A stretch of DNA of 64,000 nt. Origin: Ficedula albicollis (lineage: Eukaryota; Chordata; Aves; Passeriformes; Muscicapidae). The notes beneath the pieces are model-generated. The model did not search any database and was not told the origin of the DNA. It saw only the letters and a list, made by a program, of their open reading frames with translations. Location: assembly GCF_000247815.1 (NCBI RefSeq), contig NC_021684.1:8813430-8877429 (forward strand). Reading direction: 5' to 3'. A program made the translations under genes and the position numbers. Numbering within the stretch: position 1 is the first letter of the stretch; each line of letters starts with the position of its first letter. Positions 14,401-29,453 of this stretch are shown one piece after another.

Positions 14401-17341
14401 CAGGATCACAGACCTCATGCTGCCACTGTGAAACCAGCCCTATGTCTTTACTTCAGTGAGCTATTGCTCTGAACTTGGGATCATTGTTTCTTCAGCTACA
14501 ACTCACACATACAATACTCTTCCCACTATTTTCATACCCACCTTCTTCCTCAATTACTTTTCCAGTATAGCTGGGAAAGAACTGGGGGAAACACTAGAGT
14601 CAATTTTATTTTTAAACTGGCTCTGAAATGTGTAATTATCTACAGCTTAGAGGTTGTTGGTATTTTGTCTACACTCTTGACTATGCCATTGTGAAGGAAC
14701 TATTTACTCTGTATCACTGACAACTTCACCCCAGGTGTAACACAAGAAATAGTGACAATAAAAAACTCACACTAAACAACAGTGGATGCTCTATTTAAAA
14801 CACTGAATTAGAATATGAAAGTCAGCAAAAAATATTTTTTTGTTTTAATGAAGTTTACCATATTATGAACAACACGGATAAGTGTTGGTCACCCACAGTA
14901 AATCTGTCAATGCCATTAACTCTTGCAGCAAAGCATTTAAGTAATGTCTGTCTACTTAACTATTTTGTTGGAAGAAGCTCAGAGAAAACAAATGTATATG
15001 GTCTCCCAAATACAAGTCAGTCCACATGACAGGTAATGGTACTTCAGTGTTCATTATACCAAAAGAAGTTTGCAAGGCAGAAAAGCCTTTCCTTTAACCA
15101 AAAGATTAGTATGACTTAGATACAACATGCAGTGACTTCTCCTGGACTGTACCCCAGGCTCCAGTACTTACACACATGGCAAACACACCATTGCCATTGC
15201 CACACACCACCACCACATTAAGTTTTACACCAAATGGTGTAGAAGGGCTCACAGGCCATACAGGACAGAGAGGGGATAATATGGGGGATAATACTCCCTG
15301 AACAAATTAACCTGCTAAGAACCTACCTCTCAAACCTGAAGAGGACAAGAATAAAAGCTCCGGATACCACCAGCAAATATAAAGATTCTCAGTGTCACTT
15401 GCATTGCTTTTCAGTATCTTTTCAGTCAGTTTCTGTGGGAACACACAAGCTTCCATATTTCCTTACTCAGCCAAGCAAATAGAAAAAAACCCTATTCCTT
15501 TCTGTCTTGTAAGAGACTCATGTAATTTTTGTTATTATTTAACTGTACTTCTGCAAAGTTCACATACATAAACTTGCAATAACTTTACAAATATCTATAT
15601 TAGAATAAAACAGTATCAGTCCAGTTTTCATTATTTATTTTCTGATATGAAAATACACCCTATTTTTTTTAATTTAAAGTAGATTAATGTACAGTGTGAT
15701 TACGTCCTGCACCCCTCAGGAGAGAATGTTATACCCTGAACAAAACAATATGAAACTTACCCCTCTGAAATTCCAGCCCTTGGTGGAAGGAAACAAGGAA
15801 AAATTATTCTGTTGCTGCTGTTTCGGCCTGCAAGATGAGACAAAGAAAAGTGTTTACATTTTCAGCTGCCATATCTTCTATCTCAGTAACAGAATGACAA
15901 TAGAGGGAGAAAAGAAAAACACATGCATCAGGTACTAAGACACTTTAGACTTCCTTGGCTGTACCTCTGACAGGTTTCTGTCTTCAGTGCAGTTACACAT
16001 TTTAATTCAGACTGAGCACTAAGGAACATGGCAGCCTTTCAAGCATTCAGAGATGCTCTGACTTGATGTCTGACAGCAACTTATTCCTCCCACTGATTTT
16101 CAGCAGAGACAATCCTGACCCAAACAGTCTGTGAAGCTGCAATTATGCCACATGATGCAAGATGGTGCAGCTGGACTGGAGAGGGACATTTCAGAGTCTT
16201 TAATCTTGACAGTGGAGCTACACAGAGCTGTAAAAAGCAAGTTACAGCCAGCCAACTTCTTGTGTGACACTAAAAACAAGAAGCTGACTTCTGTCTTTAC
16301 TCCTTCAAAAAAAAAAACAAAAAAACTTTCTCCTACCCTATAATTAACAATGTACAATTATTTCTGAAAACTAAGCAAAACATGGCCCACTTCTCTCCTA
16401 ATGAGTTCTTTTCACCCGTAAGATCTTCAATTAGTTCACAAAGGTAGGCAAACATTGCTGAGATTTTACACATGAAGTCAGATCAAAGCTCTGAGTGACC
16501 TGCTGGAGCTGACCAGACCAACACCTGGTTTGGCAGCAGAACCCAAGTGCTGAGCATGCTGCAACCCCAACCATGCAATTAGACACGTTACAGAAACAAC
16601 CAAAAATAGTAACAGGAACGCAAAAACTTGGTTAAAAAATAGCAAATTAAATGGCTGCTTGTCAAATCTCACCATCCAACAAAAACACGAGAAACACTCA
16701 AGTTAGAGCACTGAACTAACACACAAGTTCTTCCCGCTGCTTATAGTTCCTGAAAGACTCCAACACGCCATATCCCAATTTTTTTTTTCTTAGAGTCAGG
16801 ATAGCAATAGTTTCCACTGTCCTTTTTTTCTGTCTTCTCTTTTTTTGGTGTAAAATATTTGGTGTATGCATGTTTTTGTTTTCATGCTCATTAAAACACA
16901 TCATAGAACTGTGATCACAGTAAACATTTTTAGATGTCAGCATAATGTAAAAAATTATAATAATTACAATTAATTTTAGCAATATCAAAGGTTGAGATGT
17001 AAATCTTTTTAGTTTTTCACTGTACCAGCCTGCCAACCAGAAAAAATATTAATATTGAAGTGCATTGGTAAAGTCATTAAAATGCACAAGGCAGCACACA
17101 TGACAGATTTTAATGTTAAAGACTCTCCCACTAATAAATCCTCCTACTACAGCTTTCCAAGTAAAAATATTTTGAAATTGAATTTCTAACCTAAAAGCCT
17201 CACTGGAATAGAAAGTGCATTATAAAAAGAGATAATGTGATTAACAACAGTGAGTTATACAGATTATCAATTGTCCTAATGGTGTTTTGCACCATTTTAG
17301 TCACAGATGATCTTATACTGGAACCAGTCAGATTTTTGAGA
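5411..17341. other. Long gene-free AT-rich stretch
   Basis: About 12 kb of non-coding DNA. I checked for coding exons, tRNA-like structures, CpG clusters and retroelement motifs on both strands and recognised none. Small reading frames such as 11718-12068 and 12195-12503 show no known protein motif and have low-complexity, AT-driven composition. If the CpG island near 48-49.7 kb is the ARHGEF3 promoter, this would be intron of that gene (inference). Confidence 0.45.
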
Positions 17342-17487
17342 AAGTATAGAAAGTGAGCTTTCTATAAAGTTGTACTCCTTAGTAATTTTTTTAAAAAATA
17401 TATGTTTGAATTTGAAGTATAGAAAGTGAGCTTTCTATAACGTTGTGCTCCTTAGTAATTTTTTAAAAAAATATATGTTTGAATTTA
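17342..17487. repeat. Direct tandem duplication, period 73 bp
   Basis: Copies at 17342-17414 and 17415-17487 share AAGTATAGAAAGTGAGCTTT and end at TATATGTTTGAATTT. They differ at about three positions. Each unit contains the small palindrome GAAAGTGAGCTTTC. Confidence 0.88.
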
Positions 17488-19026
17488 CATTTCATCCTTT
17501 TATCTTATATTTTAATGCTGTTCATGCATTTATTTTCCCACTTGGTTAAGAATTGCAGTAGTTCTATACTAATTAAGATGAATGTAGTGGAAGCAAAAGA
17601 CACTTCAAATTCAGTAAAGCAAGTTTTATGACATTTTAGATAGTATTTCAAGGGAAATAAATGACTTAAATAATTTATCCCCACAATCACTCTGTAATGA
17701 GAGCTGAGAACTCAGTAATAAGCAATAAATTTGTCATATCATCCATCTACACTCAACTGAAGTCCGTCCAGCATAAGAAGGATGACTAAGCAACTGCTAT
17801 CATCAGTCTGTAGCTTTCCCATTCACTGACAGCAACTCAGACTTCACAAAAACGGCCAGTCTTTATAAGAACAAACACATCAAATTTACATTTTGCCAGT
17901 TTTCACAATAGGTATCCTCCTCCCACTTATCAAGAGCCTTACTTCATTTTGGTGAGAATGAATCTCCCCATCATTCACAATGGTCTGCTAACTCTTCTTT
18001 TTAATGCTACTGTGGCATTATTAAAGGGTCTTAAAAGCAGCAGTCTAATGAAACAACGTAATTTTACCAAAAGGAGTTAATTAAAAAGGCAGGGAAAGGA
18101 GGTCACAGTATGTCTCTTCATGACTTTCTGACCCAATCTGATGCAATAAGGGCACAACAAAATTCTACACAAAATATTTTTTTTCCACCCAAGTGTGCAG
18201 CACTCTTCTAAAACCAGACTGATGCATTAGACTCATTTAGCACCCTATGTGCTACCTTAAATAGTTCCTTTTAAAACTTTCACTTTCATGCATCTGGCCT
18301 GATCATTACTTCCCAATTTTCTACTCTATCAGAGGCATTTGAAGTCTGGAACACAGTGAATGTTTCAAGTCTATTTTCTCATTACAAGCAGCACTTCACA
18401 TGGCCCATCTCAAACGTACTGAGATACTAGAATTGGAGAAGAACTATCCCACCATTTTCCTGAAAGACTGTTTCAGAAATCTTGCTGTTTCCATAACTAG
18501 GAATGATCCAGATAAAACATATTTGTAAATTGTTTATGACCATCAATCTAAACCAACATTTTTCAGCCTAACACCTAAATGAAAATGAAGTAACACAGAA
18601 GTTCTGATTCCCAAATGCACCTCAAATGACAAAATTTAGTTCTATCAAAAGCAAGACCTCATTTACAGTTTTCAGTTTGATCCTTCACTATCTTAAAGTT
18701 ATTTTGATCACTTGGTCTTCACACTGTCAACATCAATGGAACTGTACTGAAAAATAAATAAAGTATTGCAGCTTTTTCAAACACATTTTAAATTAATGTT
18801 TTCCTCTTTTTTTTCCCCTACAACACATTAGTACGGTTACTTCAGATCATTCTGTTAACAGGATAAATCCCTTCTGAAGGGCAGTAGGATAGGCGCTAAT
18901 TAAGAAACAGCCTGTGTTACAAAACTATTAAAATACTAAATAGCTATTTGATATTTTAAATACAAAGCTGTCAAAGAATCCTATTTTTGAAACAGCCAAT
19001 AGATATTACACTTTGATAGGAGATAT
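17488..19026. other. Gene-free stretch, nothing recognised
   Basis: AT-rich non-coding DNA without a credible reading frame, CpG cluster or recognisable repeat. Confidence 0.45.

Positions 19027-19077
<51 letters not shown>
19027..19077. repeat. Pure G homopolymer, 51 nt
   Basis: Fifty-one G in a row sit directly after AGATAT and before ACTGG. The flanks are ordinary AT-rich sequence. It is on the same strand as the other four G runs in the window. Confidence 0.95.
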
Positions 19078-19080
<3 letters not shown>

Positions 19081-22000
19081 GGTCCAAGAGTGTATTAGAT
19101 GCACTTAGTTTCATAACAAAATTATTTACAAGACCAATAATAAGAATCATCATTGGTATAAGTAGGTAGCAGATAGAACAAATAAAACATGAACTTGAAG
19201 ATAAAAAGAGAAGTTATTAATAGGCATTAAAAGAAATGAGCAGACCTGACTTTCAGAGGCACATAAGTCTAAAATACATTACTCAGATACTATAGTAAGG
19301 ATTTTTCAAATGTCAAGGTCGAGGCAGAGATGGTTCCTATAACTGAATGCACTGTGATGAACATTCCTGCACCAAATGGGTTATCACAGACTAGACCATG
19401 GTGAGGTCACAGAGATAAAGAAAGGAGGAGTTCCTCCCTAAAATTACTTGCAAAAGTCTCAGAGATGTAATTTCTAGCATTGGACCTTTCTTACACATGG
19501 ATCTCTTTTCCTTTAGCTAAAAGGCACCAAAACATTTTCTCCTCAGCACCACAGTGTGTTAAGAAGGAAAGAACAAAAGGTGTGGATGTAAAGGAACTCT
19601 TCATACTGTGGGAGGGAGGGGTCACCAAACCCTCCATCTGAGCTTGGCTTAGGGATTGCTATGGAAAGCTCACCTTGGGAATAAAACCTGAAACCAAGTC
19701 CCTCCACTGGGAGGAAAGGACAAGTGGGGACCTGTCCCTTGGAGAGGCAGCCCTGGAGAAACTAAGCATTGAGCCCATCCCTCTGAGTGTCAAACTGTTC
19801 CTCCGCATCACAGGAGTTCTAACTGTGTATCCTCCATTTCACCTTTAAGCTCCAGCACTGGCAAGATAAGCCAGAAAACGGCAGCTTCACGCCTTAGTAA
19901 TTCAAATTATCTTAGACTCCTTGAAACATTTACCAGGGAATGACTGACTTGCTTCCCTGCTAGTTCCTAGTGATCCTGCAGTTCAACGAGAACAATTTAG
20001 GATTTTACCAAATAAAACTTTTACTACTGCAGGAACTTCTGACCCTGATAATATCCTCTGTGCTCTGGCACTGTCTTTGACCGAGATGCTTCTACCACTA
20101 TTCTGTAGCCTAGGAAATAAAATGTTTTGGTCCTTAAGATATACAGGGTTTTCTGTTTAGGTTCCATCACACATACACTATGTATACATTATAAGAATAT
20201 TTTTACACACTGAATTAACATTCCTCTCAGAATAATCAGTGTAACATGCCTCTCAGTAAATCAGTGGAGCTTTTCTCTGCAACCTTTACTTTGCTGTAGA
20301 TTAGTTATATAATGACAATTGGTAGGTAAAAGCGTATAAAGGAATCTAAAAACTAAAATACAGACTAAATGTTTAAAAGTTTCTGTTACATTTACTAACA
20401 AAATGTTTTATGTGCCTTGAAGCATGATGATGAGTTAAGTGAACAGTTGACAGCAGTTTATCTTAATGCAACCTTTACATCTTCATCTGATCTTGAAGAT
20501 TATCTGCACACAGAATCACTGACTACAAGAGTATTTCTAAGATATGAATATCCAAACTGTGCGTGTTTTGTTTAAAATATTCAGCTGCTACATCCGCTCA
20601 AAGATAAAAGCCTTTTTGCAAATCTACATGAATACTCAGATAATAAAAGGAAAGCTCAAACCAAGTAAAAATTATTTTCAATCTGCAGAAATAAAGGTTG
20701 CTACTACAGCTGTGAATATTTTACAAAGATACTGTAAATAATAAATAGTACTTGCTGCTCAGATCTGTCCTTTGTGATGTCATCTGCTCAACCTATCAAA
20801 TATGTACACTAAAGCAGAGGTCACAAAAGCACGTTTATTTTAACACATTGGAATAGTTGAGATGCTAAATTCCATGCACAAAAAAAGTCAAAGTGGTTTA
20901 CCTGGTGAAGCCTGAGATGTGCAAGAGCATTTGAGCTTTGAATAGTAGTTTTGAATACTGACTTTTTCAGATATATAAATCACAGATAATAATAATGTAC
21001 CTTTGGTACTGATTTTAAAAGCAGGAAAAAAGGTCATGCTTTGACCTACTTAATAAAAAACATTGACTCATCCAATTGTAATCTCAAATACTATTTCTCT
21101 TTTATACTAGGCCTGTGCATTTTGGCACTAAACTGAGATTGTGGAAAAATCCATTTTTTTCCAGAAGTGTAAAGCAAATCTAACACAACAGAATTCGGCT
21201 CAGAAAATACTCAAGTTCATGGAGAGAGTTTACGCGATGGGTTTTTCTTGCTAAAGGCAAAGTAACTCTAATACTGGGTGCATGTTTGGTTTGCCAGGGC
21301 CCCATCCTGCAGACAGGAGCTCGTCACAAAAGGGAAACTGGGGGTGGGGAGGCCACTCAGCTGAGCAAGACTGAACACTTCGTATCTTGAGAGAAACAAA
21401 AATACCAAGGAATAAACAGATGACTGATTTTCAGCTGCTGTGCTGACTTCCTGAATGTGAACATAATCTTTTACTGCCCTACTGTCATGAACTGGCATAA
21501 ACGCATTAAGGAAGAAAAACAGCCCCTGTGAATGTGGCTGCAGAGACAAAGCAGGTACATGTAGTAGTGAGCTGTCACACACCTACTCTTTTCCCATGCT
21601 TTCTGCAGAACATGTTTATTTATACTGTGATTCAGTGCGCCCTACCATAAAATATCCCATCACTAGCAAAGCCCGAAGAAGGTACAATACGCATTTTTTT
21701 TATTTCTGTATTTGATTCCTTTCTTGCAACAATTAAAAACATCCTTATGAAAGATTTTTAAAAAATCTGAAGGCCAACCGAAGCCCTACCTTTCAATCTA
21801 AAACTCAGATATAACAAATGATGTAACATTTCACCTTCAGAAGAATAACAAGCTTGATTTAAAGCTTTAACCGTAAGTTATTTCTTCATTTCTAATTATT
21901 GCAGGTTGCTGCAATAAATGCCATCAGTATACCAGACTATAAAAGCATTCCCCTGATATACATGAACTCTGGTCACATCTGAAAAGAGAAATCCCTGGCT

Positions 22001-22636
22001 CTGGCCAACAGGAGGACCCAGATTTTTCTGCTGTTTGACAAAGGCACAGCTGAATTTATGCTGAGGAGGATGTGAACAGAGTCCTGTATTATGTTTCTAT
22101 TCAAAAAAATCACAGTTACAGGAATATTATAAAAGGCTGAGATGAGAGAGATAATTCACACCTTTACTTTGACTATGCAGCCCAAAAATATTCCCATATC
22201 GTTTCAAATATATTCGGAAGAAAAAACAGCAATAACGCTCGTTAATTTTTAATCATTTCCTCACCCCACTAGTGTATCTCAGAAACTGAATTCTTTACAG
22301 GGAGAACAACTGCTCCTTCAAAAGAAATGTTTGCTCATTTCCACACAACAGCCAGAGAGGATCCTCCGGTCCATGAAAAAATAAGATCTGATGGTAAGGC
22401 TTTACTGCCCCCATCATCAGTCAGAAAAAGCCAAGCCTCAGGGCCAAAGCCTCACAACACTCATGCTCAAGGAAAGACAACAAGTTCTTAATTTTGTTCT
22501 CAAACTAGAACCTAAGGCTGTGAAATCCACTTCGGTTAGCAAGACTGGATATTTGCTGGTTAGACGGGGGAAAAAAAATGGTTTTCACACTGAGAAATCA
22601 AACAAGGGATTTCTTAGCTGTTCAAAATCCACCCAA
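19078..22636. other. Gene-free stretch, nothing recognised
   Basis: Non-coding AT-rich DNA. The somewhat richer 19590-19830 segment has no matching coding frame. I see no exon, RNA gene or identifiable element. Confidence 0.45.
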
Positions 22637-22753
22637 ACTTTCATCTCTATCATAGAGAATCTACCAAGACCCTCAAAATCCATTCAAGTGCCAGCACTTT
22701 CATCTCTATCATAGAGAACCTACCAAGACCCTCAAAATCCATTCAAGTGCCAT
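22637..22753. repeat. Direct tandem duplication, period 59 bp
   Basis: Copies at 22637-22695 and 22696-22753 contain ACTTTCATCTCTATCATAGA and ACCAAGACCCTCAAAATCC. They differ at one or two positions (AATCT against AACCT). Confidence 0.9.
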
Positions 22754-23791
22754 CACATCATGTTCTTCATAAAGGAAATGGGTGTGTTCTGAAAGCCCTT
22801 TCTGTTTGGATGCATCTCATCTGGCTCTTTCTGAAGGTAAACTTGAGCTCCTGTGGAGCTGTGATTCACTAACAGGCATTCAGAGAGATCAGAAGGACTG
22901 AACACTAACAGCAACAGGCAACAGTATTTAAACCAAGTAAAATCTGGAGGCAAGTCAATGCCATGATTTTAAAACTTTTGTATTGCTGGTTCCTTATCCA
23001 TCATTTGCAACTTCATATTTTTCTGCATTACATCTTGCATTTTACCTGAAAAGGCAAAAAAAACATAGGTTTGTAACTAAGATGTTATATAGGATCATTA
23101 CAGTCAATTTAGAGACTTTACTGTGTTGAAAAGTAAAGCACTCCTGCAGATCTTTTCAAGAGAGCTGTGTGATACTTTCACACCTTTCTCTCAAGGATAT
23201 GGCACTAAGCCAGACAGACAAGGAAAGAAATCTGCTTTTATTAAATGTGATCAGTTATAGAGGACTAACTTTCAGTATAATGTTTCACTGAGCGAGACTG
23301 TTCTTGCTTGAAGGGTTTTACACTGAGTGACAAGAACCACTCCTGCAATCTCTATGCAGACAGACCAGAATGTCTTATCTCAAGATTGTAACAGGCCTGT
23401 CACCACCAGAGCTAACAAACCAAACTTTCCCAAGTGGATGCAGCTATGCCCATGACTTATCTTCAGCATGTAGAGTAACTACCTCTCTTGAAAAGTCAAA
23501 TTATACCACAATTTTCTGTCTCCATTAGTTCTGCCCTCCAGCATAGGGAAAGGATTGGAGGCTGTCATGGCAAATTCCACTTAGACACTTCGTCACGTAC
23601 AGGTCAATAACAGGACATAAAAATCTCACCAAAGATTAAATTCTGCAGCATCCTGGGGCCCTGCTCAGAACACAAGCAAGTATTTAATGATGGCATAACT
23701 ACAACACAGACAACAGAAATTCTCCCACACTTTGACTATCGTCAGTTAAATAAAGAACAGAATATTAAGAAGTGGGGGAGAAATAAGAAAG

Positions 23792-24075
23792 TCATAGAAT
23801 AATATAATCATTAAGGCTGCAAAATACCTCCAAGGTCAAGTCCAACCTTTCACTGATCACCATCATGCCAACCAAACCACAGCACAAAGTGTCATATCCA
23901 GTTGTTTCTTGAACTCCTGCAGGGATGGTGACTCCACCCCATCCCTGGGCAGCTCGTTGCAATGCCCAGCCACCCTTTTAGTGAAGAAATTCTTCCTGAT
24001 GTCTAACCTGAACCTCCCGAGATGCAGCTTGAGGTCATTTCCTCTTGTACTGTCATTTCCTCTTGTCCTCATCAC
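23792..24075 (-). mobile_element. CR1 LINE 3'-end fragment
   Basis: The plus strand starts with TCATAGAATAATATAATCA, a degenerate form of the short terminal repeat at CR1 3' ends. It continues with CAAGGTCAAGTCCAACC, TGCAGGGATGGTGACTCCA and AGTGAAGAAATTCTTCCTGA, the usual CR1 order in reverse complement. The element is truncated and non-coding. CTTGTACTGTCATTTCCT / CTTGTCC near the end is a small internal repeat. Confidence 0.85.
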
Positions 24076-27000
24076 ATTATCAATAACAAAACCTTTCATG
24101 GGAAGTTGAATATTTACATCAAGCCTGAGGGATAAAGCTTCAACTTTTTCAACCTTTCGCCATTTCTAGAGATTTTACTTAGAATTTGTTTTTCTTAAAT
24201 CCCAGATCACAATACTTTATCTTTTTCCTTTGAGTGTTGTTTTAAAGACAAGCATTCAACAAAACCTGGAAGAGAACACGTATGATCTATTAGATTACCA
24301 AGACCAGGAAGTACAATAAATGCAACAAAATATTTAAGAGACTCAGAGCTGAAACATCTGTAGTGCATGTAAGATCAGTATGTGATATTATAGATAGAAG
24401 TCATCAAGACCAAATATCTAGCTTTTAGATTTGCAAAGACATTTTTGCTTGTAAGACTTTCACCTGCATTACTAGCAGATTGTACACCACAGGGGCCCAA
24501 ATAAATAGTGATTTCACCTCTATTTCATCACATTTCCATCTGCACAGTAATTCCTTTTAAGTTGCATAAATAACTCTAAGAGCAACTATCAGCCCTCAAG
24601 GCTTAGAAAACTGTTTTCTCCTGATATTCAACAAAGTGCTCTTCATATTCAGCTTTATTTTTGTAGATCTCAAAAATAATTACCAGAGTCTTGTAAATAT
24701 TTACGGGTTTAGTTTCTCTTTTTTAATATAACTCATTAGAACTTTTCCTTGTGGCCACAAATCCCTTGAGTACTAAAAGTATTTTCTGTTACTCCATGAC
24801 AGTGAAGCTACCAAATCAAACCCTGAAATGCTTTCAAGTTCCAAAGTTTATTCATATCATAAACACCAGACTGGTTTCTCCTTTGTTCTGAATGAAAGTG
24901 AAATAAATATGAACAAGGCAATTGTATGCACAAAGGCTAGTTTACAAATACAAGGAGAACTAGATTTAACAACAAACAGTTTCAGGACATTTCATTTAAC
25001 ACTGACAAATTTTTTTCTGTAAAAAGCAGAAGAGTTTTTGAGGGTAATTTATAAATAGACACTGAAGACAACAAATACTGACCTCTACCATGTGACTTGT
25101 GTGATCCTGACCTTTGTTACACAGTGAGGTCAGAAGGCTACCTGTCAGAAGACAGTTTTTATTAACAGTATTCATCATATGTAAAAGATTTACATAATTC
25201 TTCAAGATAAAACTAAGTTATAGTTCCCGAGCAGATTTTATACTACAAATTTGGCTTAAGAAGTTTCTTTACAACATAAAACTTTTGAAGCTAGTGCCAA
25301 ATTTTACACCTAATGTTTCTAACACTTTTCACTGGTCTTTGGAATGATACTTCAGCAATGAATTGAAAAGGTGCTTCTACTCTGAAACCAGACACATCTG
25401 TCAACATATGTGGGTTTTTATGCAAGAGAATGACTTCCTATTAAGTAAGCAAACTCCCCATACTTTCACTGAAGAGACATTTAACCTGAGATACAAAAGC
25501 AACATGTTTTCAGTTAGTTATTATTCACAGCTGGGTTCCCCTAGGAACATTTTCTGCATCAATGTTGCCATAGAAATTACTATAGAAACCCTGAATGCAA
25601 TGGAGTCAAACCTGTTGAAACTGTGGTACCATTAAAGCTCCATTCAAAATATCCACTCAGGACAGAAAATGCTCACTTATATCTACTTTTGCCAGCAACA
25701 AGTTAGGCTTTCTAGTCTTTCAATATAAATACACCAACTACAATAATTTCAGCTCAAGACCATTTTACAAGGGCATACGGGAAACCTTGTTAAAATAATT
25801 TTCTTATAAGTACAGAATCCTGTATTTTAAAATAACATTATACCAGTGATGGCTCTTAAATTGTTTATATGTTTTGTCCCAGGTCAAAGAACATTGCTTT
25901 AAAAGTACATTTATCAGTAGGAGATATCTGGAGCTAGTTTTTTCCAAAATGCATATGTAAGTATACATTTTTAAAAAACTCTTTTTATGGATACATATTC
26001 ACGCTCCTATGCTTTTTCCTTTCCTTCTTGATTATGATCCCTGCAAAATCAGGCATTAACACAAGAAGTAAGGCAGGAAATGGGATTTCACTGTAAAGCA
26101 GAGCAGTGATGAGCCACCAATGGAGGAAATTAGCACTTGCACATCTGTGCATATGGTTTTGTGCTTTATTTCCATCACGTTTTTGGTTTTTTCCAGACAC
26201 TCTCCACTGTTACATTTCCTCTGAAACTTTTAATGCCATGCCTTTAAATTAGAGCACATTTATGTTTGTTCTCACTCTTGCTGACAGCTAATGTATTTGG
26301 GTTTCAACAAGGTACATTAGAGACACACACTGCAATATTCCATTATAAAAACTGAAAAGCTCCCCAATCACAAACACAAAGGAATAGGCTTTCTCAGTCT
26401 CTATGCAGAAAGCATTGACACACAAGGACAATATCCCCAGTCACTACAGCAGCTGAAGTAAGAGTCAAACCACACGGGAAGAAATTAAACAGATGTTGAT
26501 TTGATCAATGATGATGCAGAAGTATTTAACGCTTCCTTTATGGTCATGCATACCAGAACTACTGTTGGTAGCCTAAGTGAGTGATCCTATTCCTTTTAAA
26601 TATGTTGAGTATGTTTCTGGAGCCAAGCTGTTGAATTTTCTCCAATCATACTATATCTCATGATTAGTAAAACACTAGATGTGCTTTCAGGACAGCATTT
26701 TTAATTTCCAACTGTATCAAAAACAGTGATGTAAAGAGTTCACTTCAGCTGATACTCTGTCCACCTCCAACTGAAGTGGGGATAGAAGAAAAAAGCTGCT
26801 TTCTTACTTCCATGAGACTGAGGTGGCACCAGAATGAGGTGAAGCAGCACTTGTACCCTATGCACGGCAGGGGGTGAGATGTGACCTCATGATCTAAGCC
26901 AGAACTAGAGATCAGAGGTTTAGCACTGAGCACACGTGGTGACAGCAGAACCCCACCTCTGCTGCAGACAGACTGTGCTGGGGCAGCTGAGGAAGGTCCT

Positions 27001-27950
27001 TCCAGTGGCAGCAGCCCCCAGGTAGTGTCCCACACCTCAGCACTCACCCCCTGCCATGACAGGGCTGTGGGCAGCCCAGGGCAAAATCTCTGCTGCTGTT
27101 CTTCACCAAGGATGGGAATGGCCACACTCTGGGAGCCTCCCTCACCACTGGTACTAACCAGGACCTCTCACCTCAACCCACACACAGTTATGTTCAATTG
27201 GAGTCCATTTGCTCTGGTATTTTTTGTATCTTCTGGAAAACAAAACTAGGCAATGAGTTCAAAAGTTGCTGGCAAGACTAACAGCACAGCCACATGTCAT
27301 TTCCTGAGGAAACCAGGCTCTCTTCAAACCACACACATGCACCTGTCTGTAAGTCTGACTTGCTTAGGTACCTTGAACTCCAAGCTGCTATATCCCTTGA
27401 TGTCCTATTGAGAAAGATAAAAGTTTGAAGGGTTACTTGTTTGAATCTTTAAACTTAAAATGTGTCATAACTTTTATTCTTCAAGTAAATCTATGGAACA
27501 AGGGAAAAAAGCCTGTTCTTTAAATAGTCATTATGAATCAATCACCCTATGTGCCAAAAAAATGAAATTATTTTTTTGTCCCAGTTCATAAAATGGAGTG
27601 GCTCTTCTCAAAAGAGAAATATTTATAATTACCAGCAAGTGAAAAATATCAAATATTAAATCTTATCCACAAAGGCAAACATTAACACTGTCTCTGACAT
27701 GTAAACAAAGAGCTTGAAGATGATCACTAAACTCAATTGCACTGCAAAAAAATGCAGAAAAGAAGCATCGCAGTATTTTTAAGTTATCTCTAAATGGAAA
27801 TGAGATCAAAGCAGTTACATCTTTGCTCTAGCAGACTATAAAAAGAGTTGCAGTACACTTGTAATGGAGTTCAACTGTGAGTAAAAGCCACAGTTAACAA
27901 AAAATAAAAATGCCCTATAGTGCATTTGAGATGTAACGGATTGCTAAAAA
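24076..27950. other. Gene-free stretch, nothing recognised
   Basis: AT-rich non-coding DNA. A more GC-rich patch at 26740-27180 carries overlapping frames of up to 126 codons on the minus strand, but they match no protein I know and lack splice signals in useful positions. An unclassified repeat is possible there. Confidence 0.4.
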
Positions 27951-28080
27951 GCTATTAAGGCATTAAATTACCACGGCAGACATTTATTGTAAGCATGCTC
28001 CGGTATCAGGACTGTCAATCTTTGCACACCAATTACAAAGCCTAATAGACAATTAACACATAATTAAAAGTGGGTGTAAC
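27951..28080. promoter_or_regulatory. Candidate conserved non-coding element with homeodomain cores
   Basis: This segment has a dense set of TAAT/ATTA cores (CAATTACAAAG, CCTAATAG, CAATTAAC, ATAATTAAAAG between 28030 and 28070). They lie in otherwise non-repetitive sequence with mixed composition, a pattern often seen in deeply conserved vertebrate enhancers. Conservation cannot be seen from one sequence, so this is a weak, testable suggestion. Confidence 0.2.
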
Positions 28081-29056
28081 TACATTTTTACAAGAGCTTC
28101 ACACAAAAACCTTTCTGTTCTGTACAGAAATCTCAAAACATGTAAGAAGTACTGTGTGAAGAACCTGAAATTTTAGATATTTCACTTTTAAGTAAATACA
28201 GGTGCTTGAATAACTGAGCTTGTTTTCCTACACAAGTTAGCCCTGTAAACAAAAGAAATTCACGTGCTTTATTAAAATTTCCTCTTGATTAAATCTGTTA
28301 CAAAGCAAGACAGCCTGCATCCATACTGATCCCAAATCTTGCTCTGCAGCACCACAGTGTTGCTTACCTGAGCAATTTCTAAACTGCTGGGTTAGGCTGA
28401 GAAAACAGGCCAGCATTTCCTCAGGAGAAACAGAGCTTGTTGCTTCACCAGGCTGCAAACTATCCTCAACTACTCACCTAGCTGATGCAAAATCCCAAAT
28501 TAACTGAGACTTGATAATGGATTAAACAGAAAATTGTGGGAAATATCCACCAATCTCCATACAGAGAAAGCGGGGGAGAAAATATAAGATTTAGAGGGTT
28601 AATAATGAAAAATTTAAAATTGATCATGAAACATTAACATTTATTTGATGACCTGCTGGCTTATTATTTCTGAAATAACATAATAAATGGTTTTAAGGAA
28701 ATGGAATGAAAACATAATACAGAAAAGCTATCTTTTGTGTCCCAGAGATTTGCATGTGACCAAGGTTATTCAGCTTGAAAGATACATATTCAAATCACTG
28801 CCTCTTACAACACGTACCTATGGAAATTTTCAGGGCGCTCAGGAAAATGTAGTTAATGTAACCAGTTCACATACCCTCCAGCCTTCTCTCCCCCAGAAAG
28901 AAAAGATCAAATTACAAATCAGCCTTCTGTTTCTGATGTTGTTTCCAAACACTGCAATGTATAAATATGCCCAAAGAAATACCATTTGTGTTCCTCAAAA
29001 ACTATCACCAGCTCCCTCTACAGCCAGAGAATTAAACTAAGCATATCTAAGAACTA
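28081..29056. other. Gene-free stretch, nothing recognised
   Basis: AT-rich non-coding DNA. The 117-codon frame at 28687-29040 has no recognisable motif and is most likely chance. Confidence 0.4.

Positions 29057-29453
<397 letters not shown>

Noticed and set aside
26745..27125. 126-codon minus-strand frame in a GC-richer patch
   Set aside because: No recognisable motif, an overlapping open frame on the other strand, and no splice support.
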